From: Arthrobacter livingstonensis
GTDB lineage: Bacteria; Actinomycetota; Actinomycetes; Actinomycetales; Micrococcaceae
Length of the DNA: 64,000 bases
Assembly (NCBI RefSeq): GCF_003219815.1
Contig: NZ_QJVD01000020.1
Location: 32,478-96,477, forward strand
Direction: 5' to 3'
The notes under the pieces are model-generated. The model saw nothing but the letters and a program-made list of their open reading frames with translations, searched no databases and was not told the origin of the DNA. The translations under genes and the position numbers were made by a program. Of this stretch, positions 34,166 through 43,172 are shown piece by piece (position 1 is the first letter of the stretch; each line of letters opens with the position of its first letter).

Positions 34166-35968
34166 TCAGTCTTCGATGGTGGCCAGCACGGCGCCGGCCG
34201 AGACGGTGTCACCGGCGGACGCGCTCAGGCCAGTGACGGTGCCGGCGCGGTGCGCGGTGAGTGGCTGCTCCATCTTCATGGCCTCCAGGACCACAATCAG
34301 GTCCCCCTCGGCCACGGCGTCGCCGTCGGCCACGGCCACCTTCACGATGGTGCCCTGCATGGGCGATGTCAGGGCATTGCCGTTTGCCGCGGCGGGACCT
34401 GAGCTGCGGTTGCGCCCGGACTTCTTGGCCTTCTTGGCCGCGGCGCCTGCGGAACCATTGCCTGCTGAGAACGACGCCGGGAGCGTCACCTCAAGCCGTT
34501 TGCCGCCCACCTCGACGGTCACGCTTTGGCGGGTGCCGGCGTCGTCCGCGCCAAGCGCAGCGGCCGACAGGTCAAAGGCTGCGATGGTGTTGTTGAACTC
34601 AGTCTCGATCCAGCGGGTGTGAATGGTGAACGGGGCGCCGCCGGCGGGTGCGAAGGCGGGGTCCGCAACGACGGCTCGGTCGAACGGCAGGACGGTGGGG
34701 ATGCCGCTGATTTCCATCTCGGCCAGGGCGCGGCCGGCCCGCTGGAGGGCCTGTTCGCGGGTGGCGCCGGTAACTATGAGTTTGGCCAGCATGGAGTCGA
34801 AGTTGCCGCTGATCACCTCGCCCTCGGTGATGCCGGAGTCGATGCGGATGCCGGGGCCGGTGGGCAGCTTCATGGATGTCACGGTGCCCGGTGCCGGCAT
34901 GAAGCCGCGGCCCGGATCCTCGCCGTTGATGCGGAATTCAAAGGAGTGGCCGCGGACTTCGGGGTCGCCGTAGCCGATTTCCTCGCCGCGGGCGATGCGG
35001 AACTGCTCGCGGACCAGGTCGATCCCGGTGACTTCCTCGGAGATGGTGTGCTCCACCTGCAGGCGCGTGTTGACCTCGAGGAAGGAGATGGTGCCGTCGG
35101 TGCCGACCAGGAATTCGCAGGTGCCGGCGCCAACGTATTTGGCTTCCTTCAGGATGGCCTTTGAGGATTCGTAGAGCCGCGTGATTTGTTCGGAACTGAG
35201 GAATGGCGCGGGGGCCTCCTCCACGAGCTTTTGGTTGCGGCGCTGCAGCGAGCAGTCGCGCGTGGAAACGACGACGACGTTGCCGGCCGCGTCCGCCAGG
35301 CACTGGGTTTCGACGTGGCGGGGGGAGTCGAGGAAGCGCTCCACGAAGCACTCGCCGCGCCCGAACGCCGCCACTGCCTCGCGCACGGCGGATTCGTACA
35401 GTTCGGGGATTTCCGCACGGTCGCGGACCACCTTGATGCCGCGCCCGCCGCCGCCGAAGGCCGCCTTGATGGCCAGCGGCAGGCCGAACTCGTCGGCAAA
35501 GTCGAGGACTTCCTGCGTGGATTCCACCGGGTTCCTGGTGCCGGGGACCAGGGGTGCGCCCACCTTTTCGGCGATGTGGCGGGCCTTGACCTTGTCACCC
35601 AGCGCGTCGATGGCGGCGGGGGACGGTCCGATCCACGTCAGGCCGGCGTCAATGACCTTTTGGGCAAACTCGGCATTTTCCGCCAGGAAGCCGTAGCCGG
35701 GATGGACTGCGTCGGCGCCCGAGGCCCTGGCCGCGTCCAGGATCTTGTCCATGACAAGGTAGGACTCCGCCGCGGTGGTGCCGCCGAGGGCAAAGGCCTC
35801 GTCGGCCATGCGTACGTGCAGGGCCTCACGGTCGGGCTCGGCGTACACAGCCACGGAGGCAATGCCCTCGTCGCGGGCCGCCCGGATGATGCGGACGGCA
35901 ATTTCGCCGCGGTTGGCGATCAGGACTTTGCTGAGCAGGCTTGCGCCGGCTGGCTGTGAGTTGGTCAC
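34166..35968 (-). CDS. Acyl-CoA carboxylase alpha subunit (biotin carboxylase plus BCCP)
   Basis: A 600-residue alpha subunit of acetyl-/propionyl-CoA carboxylase. The biotin carboxylase domain (about 1-450) has [17 protein letters not shown], the ATP-grasp loop [14 protein letters not shown], the [12 protein letters not shown] strand and [18 protein letters not shown] active-site residues. A linker with Ala/Lys-rich residues precedes the biotinyl domain, whose EAMKMEQPL carries the biotinylated lysine K565. It carboxylates its own biotin with bicarbonate and ATP for AccD. GTG 35968 is used; AAGGAG lies at 35975-35980. The partner subunits AccD and AccE, and BirA which adds biotin, are encoded 22 kb away at 59131-62101. 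Confidence 0.95.
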   Translation of the reverse strand: MTNSQPAGASLLSKVLIANRGEIAVRIIRAARDEGIASVAVYAEPDREALHVRMADEAFALGGTTAAESYLVMDKILDAARASGADAVHPGYGFLAENAEFAQKVIDAGLTWIGPSPAAIDALGDKVKARHIAEKVGAPLVPGTRNPVESTQEVLDFADEFGLPLAIKAAFGGGGRGIKVVRDRAEIPELYESAVREAVAAFGRGECFVERFLDSPRHVETQCLADAAGNVVVVSTRDCSLQRRNQKLVEEAPAPFLSSEQITRLYESSKAILKEAKYVGAGTCEFLVGTDGTISFLEVNTRLQVEHTISEEVTGIDLVREQFRIARGEEIGYGDPEVRGHSFEFRINGEDPGRGFMPAPGTVTSMKLPTGPGIRIDSGITEGEVISGNFDSMLAKLIVTGATREQALQRAGRALAEMEISGIPTVLPFDRAVVADPAFAPAGGAPFTIHTRWIETEFNNTIAAFDLSAAALGADDAGTRQSVTVEVGGKRLEVTLPASFSAGNGSAGAAAKKAKKSGRNRSSGPAAANGNALTSPMQGTIVKVAVADGDAVAEGDLIVVLEAMKMEQPLTAHRAGTVTGLSASAGDTVSAGAVLATIED

Positions 35969-36156
35969 ACGGAACTCCTTCTATTCTCCGCATGAGCCTA
36001 GCGTGATTGTGAGGGTTAGGCCCACGCATCATGCCGTTTCGGCGTGTGCAGCCGCGATGTTTTGTGGGGTTCCTACAAAATGACCGGTTTGCGCATACGC
36101 GGAACGCCGGCCGGGCAGTGCGCGGTGTGGTTCGCGGGCAGATGTCACCGCCGGTC

Positions 36157-36227
36157 CTGCGCACGGTTGGCACCGAAGGGTGCGCCACTTGGCAAGTGGC
36201 GCACCCGCGGCAACCAACCGTGCGCAG
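36157..36227. terminator. Two-storey hairpin downstream of maf
   Basis: Outer arms 36157-36170 and 36214-36227 pair perfectly over 14 bases (CTGCGCACGGTTGG). Inner arms 36178-36190 and 36194-36206 pair perfectly over 13 bases with a 3-base loop. It sits 10 bases after the maf stop on the - strand, inside a 269-base gap before the carboxylase gene. It is a probable terminator, although maf and the carboxylase gene are often co-transcribed in relatives. Confidence 0.7.
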
Positions 36228-36237
36228 CTTCAAAGTG

Positions 36238-36891
36238 CTAGACCCACAGCTCCGTGATGGACACGCCTGCCTGGCCCAAAAGCCGGCGCAGCGTGGAGAT
36301 GGACAGCCCCACCACGGTGTGCGGGTCGCCTTCAATGCCGGAAATGAACGCCCCGGCCAGCCCGTCAATCGTGAACGCGCCAGCCACCAGCAGCGGCTCG
36401 CCCGTGGCCACGTAGGCATCGATCTCCGCATCCGACACCTCCTCAAACCGGACCACCGCGCTGGTGACCTCCCCGCGCGCAAAGGGCGTGGCGGCGTCGT
36501 GCCTGGAATGGAGGGTGGAAATAAGCCAATGGCCGGTGTGCAGGATGCCGGACCTGCCGCGCATCTGACGCCAGCGATCGCGCGCCACCTCGGGTTCCCA
36601 GGGCTTGCCGTAGGGGAATCCATCAAATTCGAAGACGGAGTCGCAGCCCAGCACCAGGGCTCCATCGGCCGGGTCCCCGTCTGACAGGCCCCCGGTGATC
36701 CCGGCGGCGACGGATTCCGCCTTCGCACGTGCCAGCAGCAGCGCGGTTTCGGCCGGAGCCAAGGGCCCGGCGGAAGCCGTGGCGGCGTCCTCGTCGACGT
36801 CGGAAACCACTATGCGGTGGACAATGCCGGCGTCGCGCAGGAGCTTGGTGCGGGCGGGGGAGGCGGAGGCCAAAATGAGGGGAGAGGTCAT
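36238..36891 (-). CDS. maf: Maf/YhdE-type nucleotide pyrophosphatase
   Basis: A 217-residue Maf protein. It starts with the conserved LILASASPARTKLLRDAGI and has the catalytic segment VLGCDSVFEFDGFPYGKP and the SDAEIDAYVATGEPLLVAGAFTIDG motif, where the family expects Q/E-x-AG.Y.I.G. Maf proteins hydrolyse the diphosphate bond of unusual or excess nucleoside triphosphates such as dTTP, UTP or m7GTP, and in some species affect septum formation. In Mycobacterium tuberculosis the homologue lies between accE5 and accA3; here accA is still downstream but accE is 22 kb away. A 15-base insertion near residue 80 (GLSDGDPADG) relative to shorter homologues is likely a loop. Confidence 0.93.
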   Translation of the reverse strand: MTSPLILASASPARTKLLRDAGIVHRIVVSDVDEDAATASAGPLAPAETALLLARAKAESVAAGITGGLSDGDPADGALVLGCDSVFEFDGFPYGKPWEPEVARDRWRQMRGRSGILHTGHWLISTLHSRHDAATPFARGEVTSAVVRFEEVSDAEIDAYVATGEPLLVAGAFTIDGLAGAFISGIEGDPHTVVGLSISTLRRLLGQAGVSITELWV

Positions 36892-36939
36892 GGCTCCAGC
36901 CTAGATGGCGTGGCGCGTCGTACGGTTTGACTGAAAACG

Positions 36940-36978
36940 GTGAACGGTGGTTCACTAGATGAGTGAACGCGCGTTCAC
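36940..36978. promoter_or_regulatory. Two palindromic operators at the start of the MFS-TetR operon
   Basis: Site 1 (36940-36955) is GTGAAC, four bases, GTTCAC. Site 2 (36963-36978) is the perfect 16-base palindrome GTGAACGCGCGTTCAC. Centres are 23 bases apart. Both share GTGAAC half sites and lie just before GTG 37007. They are likely operators of the TetR regulator encoded at 39130-39681. Confidence 0.75.
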
Positions 36979-37006
36979 CAGTCCCCAAACCCTGCGAAGG
37001 AAATCC

Positions 37007-39130
37007 GTGCCGTCCCATTTGGCCGTCCGTGAGACCGCCCGCGCCGACAGAAAGCCTGCCGCCCCCAAACGCACCTCGCTGGTGATCACCATCCTGTGCC
37101 TGGCCGGAACGGTGGTGGCGCTGCAGCAAACCATGGTGGTGCCGCTGCTGCCGGACTTTCCCAAGATCCTGGGCACCTCCGCGGACAACGCCTCCTGGCT
37201 GGTGACAATTACCCTGCTCACCAGCGCCATCGCCACACCGATCATTTCCCGGCTGGCGGACATGTTCGGCAAGCGGCGGATGATGGTCGTTGCGATGGTC
37301 ACCATGGTCATCGGCTCGGTCATCGCCGCGGCGGGCGGGACCTTCCTCATGCTGTTGATCGGCCGCGCATTCCAGGGACTGGCCGCCTCACTCATCCCGG
37401 TCGGCATCAGCATCATGCGCGACGAGCTTCCCCGCGAAAAGGTCGCCTCCGCCGTGGCACTGATGAGCGCCACCCTCGGCATTGGCAGCGCGCTGGGGCT
37501 GCCGCTTGCCGGGGTGATCTACCAATCCCTGGGCTGGCAGGCAATCTTCTGGATTTCCGCCATCATCGGGGTGCTGCTCATCATTGCCGTGGTGGCCATA
37601 GTGCCCGAATCCGCCGTGCGCACCAGGGGGAAGTTCGACGCCGTTGGTGCCGTGTTGCTGACAGCGGCCCTGACCTCGCTGTTGCTGGCCATTTCCAAGG
37701 GCGGCGAATGGGGCTGGACCAGCGAACCGATCATCCTGCTGTTCATTGGCACCGTGGTGTTCCTGTCCGTGTGGTTCCCCTATGAGCTGAGGGTCAGCCA
37801 GCCGATGGTGGACCTGCGCACCTCCGCCCGCAAACCGGTGCTGCTGACCAACATTGCCTCCATCCTGGTGGGCTTCTCGATGTACGCCAACATGCTCACC
37901 ACCACCCAGCAGCTCCAGCTGCCCAACGTTGGCGGCTACGGTTTTGGCCTCAGCGTGGTGGTGGCCGGGCTGTGCATGATTCCTTCCGGCCTGGCCATGG
38001 TGGCGCTTGCCCCGGTCTCTGCCGCGGTCACCAAGAGGTACGGGGCCAAGATCACCTTGATTGTCGGATCCCTGGTCCTGGCCGTGTCCTATGTGGCGCG
38101 CGTCTTCCTCACAGGGGAAGTGTGGATGGTGATCCTGGGGGCAACGGTGGTCAGCATGGGCACCGCAATCGCCTATGCCGCCATGCCGACACTGATCATG
38201 CGCTCGGTGCCGATCACGGAGACGGCATCGGCCAACGGCCTGAACTCGCTGCTGCGCGCCGTCGGCACCTCGACCATGTCCGCCGTCGTCGGTGCAGTCC
38301 TGACATCGGCGGTGGTCCACGTCGGACCCCTGGCACTGCCCACCGAAAACGCCTTCAAGGAAGTCTTCTGGTACGCGGCCATCGCGGCCCTGCTGTCCAT
38401 CGGCGTCGTCGTTTTCATCCCGCGGATCCAGGTTGCCCCGGGAATTTCGGGCGGTGCCACCAGCGGCGTGTACGACGGCGGTGCCCCGACGGGTGCCGCG
38501 CGTGCGGCCGGCGCGGCCGGAATCCCAGCCGCAGTCTTCCCGTCTGCTGCCGAAGCGGGCGGCCTGTCGGCACCGGGGACCGAAGACGAGATCGTGGTGA
38601 GCGGAACCGTGGTGGGTGCCGGGCTCAAACCGATTCGACAGGCCGTGGTCAACGCCCTTCACACCAACGGGGAGCCGGCGGACTGGAGCCGGGCGGACAA
38701 CAACGGCCGCTACTCCCTGGTTCTGCCGGAATCGGGCCGCTACCTGGTCATTTCCAGCGCCGACGGCTGGGCCCCCAGCTCGCAGGTCCTGGACTTTGTC
38801 GACTCCTCGAGCACGCAGCACCTCCAGCTCTCCCTCAGGCTGACGCTTTCGGGCACGGTAGCCGAGGCCGGCCGGGCCCTGGAGCATGCCCTGGTGACGC
38901 TGACCAAGACCACAGGGGAATTTGTGATGTCCACGTTTAGCGACGGCTCGGGCCGGTACGAGGTGCCGCTGCCAACGGCGGGGCGTTACATCCTCACCGG
39001 CCTGGACCCGGAGGGCCTTGCCAGTGAATCCCTGCAGGTGGTCCTGGCCTCACGTTCAGCCGTCGTCGACCTCGAGCTGGGCGGCCGTCCTGAATTGGCC
39101 ATGGCGGCGGATGCGCAGGTGCTTGCCTGA
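37007..39130 (+). CDS. MFS multidrug exporter with two C-terminal carboxypeptidase-regulatory-like domains
   Basis: A 707-residue protein. The first 475 or so residues form a 14-helix DHA2-type drug:proton antiporter: motif A RLADMFGKRRMM after helix 2, motif C-like GSALGLPLAGVIY in helix 5, and helices to FWYAAIAALLSIGVVVFIP. An Ala/Gly-rich linker follows to about 528. Then come two beta-sandwich repeats of the carboxypeptidase-regulatory-like type: VSGTVVGAGLKPIRQAVV ... NNGRYSLVLPESGRYLV and LSGTVAEAGRALEHALV ... GSGRYEVPLPTAGRYIL. In a normal MFS the C-terminus is cytoplasmic, so the domains would be inside the cell, unusual for this fold. GTG 37007 is preferred over ATG 36959 because GAAGGA (36996-37001) precedes it and the upstream start would put an operator inside the gene. 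It is followed by its TetR gene with a TGATG overlap. Confidence 0.85.
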   Translation: MPSHLAVRETARADRKPAAPKRTSLVITILCLAGTVVALQQTMVVPLLPDFPKILGTSADNASWLVTITLLTSAIATPIISRLADMFGKRRMMVVAMVTMVIGSVIAAAGGTFLMLLIGRAFQGLAASLIPVGISIMRDELPREKVASAVALMSATLGIGSALGLPLAGVIYQSLGWQAIFWISAIIGVLLIIAVVAIVPESAVRTRGKFDAVGAVLLTAALTSLLLAISKGGEWGWTSEPIILLFIGTVVFLSVWFPYELRVSQPMVDLRTSARKPVLLTNIASILVGFSMYANMLTTTQQLQLPNVGGYGFGLSVVVAGLCMIPSGLAMVALAPVSAAVTKRYGAKITLIVGSLVLAVSYVARVFLTGEVWMVILGATVVSMGTAIAYAAMPTLIMRSVPITETASANGLNSLLRAVGTSTMSAVVGAVLTSAVVHVGPLALPTENAFKEVFWYAAIAALLSIGVVVFIPRIQVAPGISGGATSGVYDGGAPTGAARAAGAAGIPAAVFPSAAEAGGLSAPGTEDEIVVSGTVVGAGLKPIRQAVVNALHTNGEPADWSRADNNGRYSLVLPESGRYLVISSADGWAPSSQVLDFVDSSSTQHLQLSLRLTLSGTVAEAGRALEHALVTLTKTTGEFVMSTFSDGSGRYEVPLPTAGRYILTGLDPEGLASESLQVVLASRSAVVDLELGGRPELAMAADAQVLA

Positions 39131-39681
39131 TGGGCCGGCCCAGTACGCGCGAGGCCATCATCGAGGCGGCGCGGCTGCTCTTTGGTGAGCGCGGCTACTC
39201 GGCGGTGACTGTCAAGGACGTCGCTGTACTGGCCGGCTATTCCCCGGCCATGGTGATGAAAGTGATGGGCACCAAGGCCAAGCTATATGTCGCTGCGGTG
39301 CCGGATGTGCCCCACTCCGACGTGCTGGCCGGGGACGGGGAACCAGTGGGGTTCGCCCTGGTGCGCAGAATTTTGCATCGGCGGCGCGAGGGGGAATCGG
39401 AGCCGTGGTCCATGGTGGCCCTGCTCGTCCGGGACTCGCCGGACCATGGAGCCGCCCAGGCCGAGCTGCGGGATCGCTACGTGAACTGGATAGCCGGCCA
39501 GATCGGGGACACCTCGCCAGCCAGGCAAAAATCCCAGCTAGTGGTGTGCGTTGTCATGGGGCTGGGAGCCGGGATACGGGTGCTGGGACTGTTGGAACGC
39601 GATGAGATGAACGATGCAGATCTCATCCGGCAGTATGGTGCACTGGTTCAAAGCGTCATCGACGACCCCGCCCTACGGTAG
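39130..39681 (+). CDS. TetR-family regulator of the adjacent exporter
   Basis: A 183-residue TetR regulator. The N-terminal helix-turn-helix reads TREAIIEAARLLFGERGYSAVTVKDVAVLAGYSPAMVMKVMG, slightly different from the usual YYHF recognition helix end. The C-terminal ligand domain is short. Its ATG overlaps the exporter stop by one base (TGATG), so translation is coupled, and its likely operators are the GTGAAC palindromes upstream of the exporter. It would repress the operon until a ligand, probably an exported compound, binds. Only two bases separate its stop from the end of the convergent DUF779 gene. Confidence 0.88.
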   Translation: MGRPSTREAIIEAARLLFGERGYSAVTVKDVAVLAGYSPAMVMKVMGTKAKLYVAAVPDVPHSDVLAGDGEPVGFALVRRILHRRREGESEPWSMVALLVRDSPDHGAAQAELRDRYVNWIAGQIGDTSPARQKSQLVVCVVMGLGAGIRVLGLLERDEMNDADLIRQYGALVQSVIDDPALR

Positions 39682-39683
39682 CC

Positions 39684-40100
39684 TCAACCGCCAGCGGGCG
39701 TGAAGCCTTCCACCAGGCGGGAGCGGATCAAAAAGCGTTTGCCCTCAGGCGCCTCGACTGAAAACCCGCTGCCGCGCCCGGCCACCACGTCCACGGTCAG
39801 GTGCGTGTGCGACCAGTAGTTGAACTGTTCCCTGGACATCCAAAACTCCAGGGGCCCGCATTCGGGCAGTTCAAAGAGCCCCAGCATCACGTCGGCTTCG
39901 GCGGTGATGAACTCGCCCGCCGGATAGCACATGGGGGAGGATCCGTCGCAGCAGCCGCCCGACTGGTGGAACATCAGGGGGCCGTGTTGGACCCACAATT
40001 TTTGCAGCAGTTCAACGGCAGTTGCGCTCAACGCCACCCGGGACTGTGTTTCGCCCGGGATGGTGATTGCGGCGTCCACGACGCCTGCGATGGTGGCCAT
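39684..40100 (-). CDS. DUF779 family protein
   Basis: A 138-residue DUF779 protein. The conserved core HQSGGCCDGSSPMCYPAGEF has three cysteines that could bind a metal, and the WSHTHLTVDVVAGRGSGFSVEAPEG segment is typical. DUF779 genes travel with NAD-dependent aldehyde dehydrogenases and alcohol dehydrogenases, exactly as here, but the biochemical function is unknown. ATG 40100 is chosen because AGGAG (40108-40112) lies upstream; the frame extends further with low-complexity sequence. It is downstream of adhP on the same strand, separated by a 32-base tandem repeat. Confidence 0.88.
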   Translation of the reverse strand: MATIAGVVDAAITIPGETQSRVALSATAVELLQKLWVQHGPLMFHQSGGCCDGSSPMCYPAGEFITAEADVMLGLFELPECGPLEFWMSREQFNYWSHTHLTVDVVAGRGSGFSVEAPEGKRFLIRSRLVEGFTPAGG

Positions 40101-40224
40101 TGAACTGCTCCTAAAAGTTGGTGGGACGTGGTGCTGGCTGATGCCAAAGTACGACGGCGGGAGGCCGCCCCCGCTGGAAGGTGGCTTCCCGCCGTCGTGC
40201 TTTGGGCGAAGGTGCATTGAGGGA

Positions 40225-40288
40225 GCGTTGGGAAAAAGTGCCCTGGTTGCAACCGAGCGTTGGGAAAAAGTGCCCTGGTTGCAATCGA
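40225..40288. repeat. 32-base tandem repeat, two units, downstream of adhP
   Basis: Units 40225-40256 and 40257-40288 begin GCGTTGGGAAAAAGTGCC and differ at one base. They lie between the adhP stop and the DUF779 start. The GCGTTGGG start is shared with the tandem repeat upstream of adhP (41386-41466), which also has a 32-base period. Confidence 0.85.
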
Positions 40289-40292
40289 GGGT

Positions 40293-41312
40293 CTAGTACT
40301 TGATCACTACACGGCCGTCGATCTTGCCTGCGCGCATCTCATCAAGGACCTCGTTGATTTCGCCAAGGTTGCGGGTGGAGACCGTGGGGTGGATCAAGCC
40401 ACGGGCATAGAAGTCAATGGCCTCCTCCATGTCCTGGCGGGTGCCCACGATGGAGCCGCGGATGGTCAGTCCCTTGAGCACCACGTCGAAGATCGGTGCC
40501 GGGAAGTCGCCCGGGGGCAGGCCGTTGAACACGATCGTCCCGCCGCGGCGGGTCATGCCGATCGCCTGGCCAAACGCGGCCGGGTGCACGGCCGTGACCA
40601 AGACTCCGTGGACACCGCCGGTTTGGGCCTGGATGGCCGCCACGGGGTCCTCCTCACGGGCGTTGACGGTGATTTCGGCGCCGTGCTTGCGGGCCAATGC
40701 GAGCTTGTCCTCGGCGATGTCGACGGCGGCCACGCGCAGGCCCATGGCGACGGCGTACTGCACGGCGATGTGCCCGAGTCCGCCGATGCCTGAAATGACA
40801 ACCCACTGGCCCGGGCGGGTCTCGGTCATCTTCAGGCCCTTGTAGACAGTGACGCCGGCGCAAAGCACTGGGGCGATCTCCACCGGGTCCAGGCCGTCGG
40901 GGATGCGCGGGGCGAACTCGGCATCCACGAGCATGTATTCGCCGAAGGATCCGTCCACGCTGTAGCCGCCGTTTTGCTGGGACTCGCACAGGGTCTCCCA
41001 GCCGGTGCGGCAGAACTCACAGTCGCCGCAGGCGCTCCACAGCCAGGCGTTGCCCACACGGTCGCCGACAGCCAGCGAGGTGACGCCCTCGCCGATGGCG
41101 ACGACGTCGCCGACGCCTTCGTGGCCGGGCACGAACGGCGGGGTCGGCTGGACGGGCCAGTCGCCCTCGGCGGCGTGCAGGTCGGTGTGGCAGACGCCGC
41201 TGGAGATCAGCTTCACGAGGGCCTGGCCGGGGCCGGGAGTGGGCAGCGGGTACTCCTCAACACTGAGGGGTGCGCCGAATTCTTTAACAACTGCTGCATG
41301 CATCGTTGACAT
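40293..41312 (-). CDS. adhP: Zinc-dependent alcohol dehydrogenase
   Basis: A 339-residue medium-chain, zinc-type alcohol dehydrogenase (AdhP group). Catalytic zinc ligands are the Cys in SSGVCHTDLHAAEGDW, the His in PGHEGVG and the Cys in the ALCAG-like VLCAGVTVYKG. The structural zinc loop is CGDCEFCRTGWETLC. NAD is bound by GIGGLGHIAVQYA. It oxidises ethanol and other primary alcohols to aldehydes, or works in reverse. The aldehyde dehydrogenase encoded just upstream on the same strand would take the product to acid. ATG 41312 has a GGAAAG site. Tandem repeats lie on both sides of the gene. Confidence 0.94.
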   Translation of the reverse strand: MSTMHAAVVKEFGAPLSVEEYPLPTPGPGQALVKLISSGVCHTDLHAAEGDWPVQPTPPFVPGHEGVGDVVAIGEGVTSLAVGDRVGNAWLWSACGDCEFCRTGWETLCESQQNGGYSVDGSFGEYMLVDAEFAPRIPDGLDPVEIAPVLCAGVTVYKGLKMTETRPGQWVVISGIGGLGHIAVQYAVAMGLRVAAVDIAEDKLALARKHGAEITVNAREEDPVAAIQAQTGGVHGVLVTAVHPAAFGQAIGMTRRGGTIVFNGLPPGDFPAPIFDVVLKGLTIRGSIVGTRQDMEEAIDFYARGLIHPTVSTRNLGEINEVLDEMRAGKIDGRVVIKY

Positions 41313-41385
41313 GAAAATCTCTTTCCTGTTTGTGGTGCTGGTCAGGGTGCTGATAGAAAAAGGGAGCGTCCGTGGCGGTGGTGAC

Positions 41386-41466
41386 GGGTGATACGGCGTT
41401 GGGGGAAGGTACGCCAAGGGTGATACGGCGTTGGGGGAAAGCGCGCCAAGGGTGATACGGCGTTGG
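41386..41466. repeat. 32-base tandem repeat, two and a half units, upstream of adhP
   Basis: Units 41386-41417 and 41418-41449, then a partial third to 41466. Each begins GGGTGATACGGCGTTGGG and ends CGCCAA; the two full units differ at a few positions. It lies in the leader of adhP and ends next to the aldehyde dehydrogenase terminator hairpin. Confidence 0.85.
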
Positions 41467-41468
41467 AC

Positions 41469-41499
41469 GGTGGTTGGGCCTGTCGGAGGCCCAACCACC
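41469..41499. terminator. Hairpin after the aldehyde dehydrogenase gene
   Basis: A perfect 13-base stem (GGTGGTTGGGCCT with its complement) and a 5-base loop, 11 bases after the aldehyde dehydrogenase stop on the - strand. It may reduce read-through into adhP, which would then need its own promoter. Confidence 0.75.
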
Positions 41500-41510
41500 G
41501 CACCTGGGGT

Positions 41511-43034
41511 CTAGAAGAAGCCGAGCCTGTCCTCGCTGTAGCTGACCAGCAGGTTCTTGGTCTGCTGGTAGTGGTCCAGCATCATGGCGTGGTTCTCGCG
41601 CCCGATGCCGGAGGACTTGTAGCCGCCAAACGCAGCTCCCGCGGGGTAGGCATGGTAGTTGTTGACCCATACGCGGCCGGCCTGGATCTCACGGCCTGCC
41701 CGGTAGGCGGTGTTGCCGTCGCGGGACCAGACACCGGCGCCGAGCCCGTAGAGGGTGTCGTTGGCGATGTGGAGCGCGTCGGCGTAATCGTCGAACTTCG
41801 TCACAGCCAGGACGGGGCCGAAGATCTCCTCCTGGAAGATGCGCATGTTGTTGGTGCCCTCGAAGATGGTGGGCTGGACGTAATAGCCGCCGGCCAGGTC
41901 CCCAGGGAGGATATTGCGCTCGCCGCCGGTGAGGAGCTTGGCGCCTTCCTGCTTGCCAATGTCGATGTAGGAGAGGATCTTTTCCATCTGGTCGTTGGAT
42001 GCCTGGGCGCCGATCTGGGTGTCGGTGTCCAGCGGGTTGCCCTGGATGATGGCCTCGGTGCGGGCGACGGCGTCGGCCATGAAGGCTTCGTACATGGAGC
42101 CCTGGACCAGTGCGCGCGACGGGCAGGTGCAGACCTCGCCCTGGTTGAAGGCGTAGAGCGTGAAGCCCTCCAGCGCCTTGTCATAGAACGCGTCGTTCTT
42201 GTCCATGACGTCGTCAAAGAAGATGTTCGGGCTCTTGCCGCCCAGCTCCAGTGTGACCGGAATGAGGTTCTGGCTGGCGTACTGGCTGATGAGCCGGCCC
42301 GTGGTGGTCTCGCCGGTGAACGCGATCTTGCGGATGCGCTTGCTGGAGGCGAGCGGCTTGCCGGCCTCCACGCCAAAGCCGTTCACCACATTGATCACGC
42401 CCGCCGGCAGGATGTCGGCGAGCAGTTCCATCAGCACCAGGATGGAAGCCGGGGTCTGCTCCGCCGGCTTCAGTACGACGGCGTTGCCCGCGGCGAGTGC
42501 CGGTGCCAGCTTCCAAACGGCCATCAGGATGGGGAAGTTCCAGGGGATGATCTGGCCCACCACCCCGAGGGGCTCGTGGAAGTGGTAGGCCGTGGTGTCG
42601 TCGTCGATCTGGGTCAGGCGGCCCTCCTGGGCACGGACCACGGAGGCAAAATAGCGGAAGTGGTCCGCCGCAAGCGGAATGTCCGCGTTGAGGGTTTCGC
42701 GGACGGCCTTGCCGTTGTCCCAGGATTCCGCGACGGCGAGCAGCTCAACGTTGGCGTCAATCCTGTCCGCAACCCTGTTCAAAATGGCTGCGCGCTCGGT
42801 GGGGGAGGTTTTGCCCCAGCTCGGGGCGACCTTGTGCGCTGCGTCCAGGGCCAGCTCGATGTCCTCGGCCGTGCCGCGGGCCACTTCGCAAAAAGCCTTG
42901 CCGGTCACCGGGGTGATGTTCTCAAAATACTGGCCTTTGACGGGGGCCACCCATTCGCCGCCGATCCAGTTCTCATAGCGGTCCTTGAAGGTGACCTTCG
43001 AACCCTGGGTGCCGGGCTGTGCATAAACAGTCAT
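41511..43034 (-). CDS. NAD-dependent aldehyde dehydrogenase
   Basis: A 507-residue aldehyde dehydrogenase of the acetaldehyde (AcoD/ExaC) type. Visible are [21 protein letters not shown], the NAD-binding [11 protein letters not shown], the general base Glu in [12 protein letters not shown], and the nucleophile region [14 protein letters not shown], where the catalytic cysteine is followed by a second Cys as in this subgroup. The C-terminal PYGGYKSSG-like motif reads [13 protein letters not shown]. It oxidises acetaldehyde and similar aldehydes to acids. ATG 43034 has a GGAG site. The GAF-domain regulator at 43628-44890 lies upstream and is a likely activator; adhP and DUF779 follow. Together they form an alcohol and aldehyde catabolism locus. 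Confidence 0.95.
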   Translation of the reverse strand: MTVYAQPGTQGSKVTFKDRYENWIGGEWVAPVKGQYFENITPVTGKAFCEVARGTAEDIELALDAAHKVAPSWGKTSPTERAAILNRVADRIDANVELLAVAESWDNGKAVRETLNADIPLAADHFRYFASVVRAQEGRLTQIDDDTTAYHFHEPLGVVGQIIPWNFPILMAVWKLAPALAAGNAVVLKPAEQTPASILVLMELLADILPAGVINVVNGFGVEAGKPLASSKRIRKIAFTGETTTGRLISQYASQNLIPVTLELGGKSPNIFFDDVMDKNDAFYDKALEGFTLYAFNQGEVCTCPSRALVQGSMYEAFMADAVARTEAIIQGNPLDTDTQIGAQASNDQMEKILSYIDIGKQEGAKLLTGGERNILPGDLAGGYYVQPTIFEGTNNMRIFQEEIFGPVLAVTKFDDYADALHIANDTLYGLGAGVWSRDGNTAYRAGREIQAGRVWVNNYHAYPAGAAFGGYKSSGIGRENHAMMLDHYQQTKNLLVSYSEDRLGFF

Positions 43035-43092
43035 TGCCTAAACTCCTTTGCGGTGGCGGACCTCGATGTCCTTGCCCTGAAGCGTACGGGGA

Positions 43093-43114
43093 GCAACGTT
43101 GCAAGCACGTTGCA
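43093..43114. promoter_or_regulatory. ACGTTGCA repeats upstream of the aldehyde dehydrogenase gene
   Basis: The palindrome GCAACGTTGC (43093-43102) and two direct copies of ACGTTGCA (43096-43103 and 43107-43114, 11 bases apart) lie 60-80 bases upstream of the aldehyde dehydrogenase start. This arrangement suits an activator site; the adjacent GAF-domain regulator is a candidate. Confidence 0.45.
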
Positions 43115-43172
43115 TGAGCTGCGTCACACTTTTTGGACGGCGCCTGTCATCGCCATGCCTTAGGCTGGCGGC

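Noticed and set aside
40225-41466. Tandem repeats read as part of a protein
   Set aside because: Frames through them lack start sites and domains, and the repeats lie strictly between genes.
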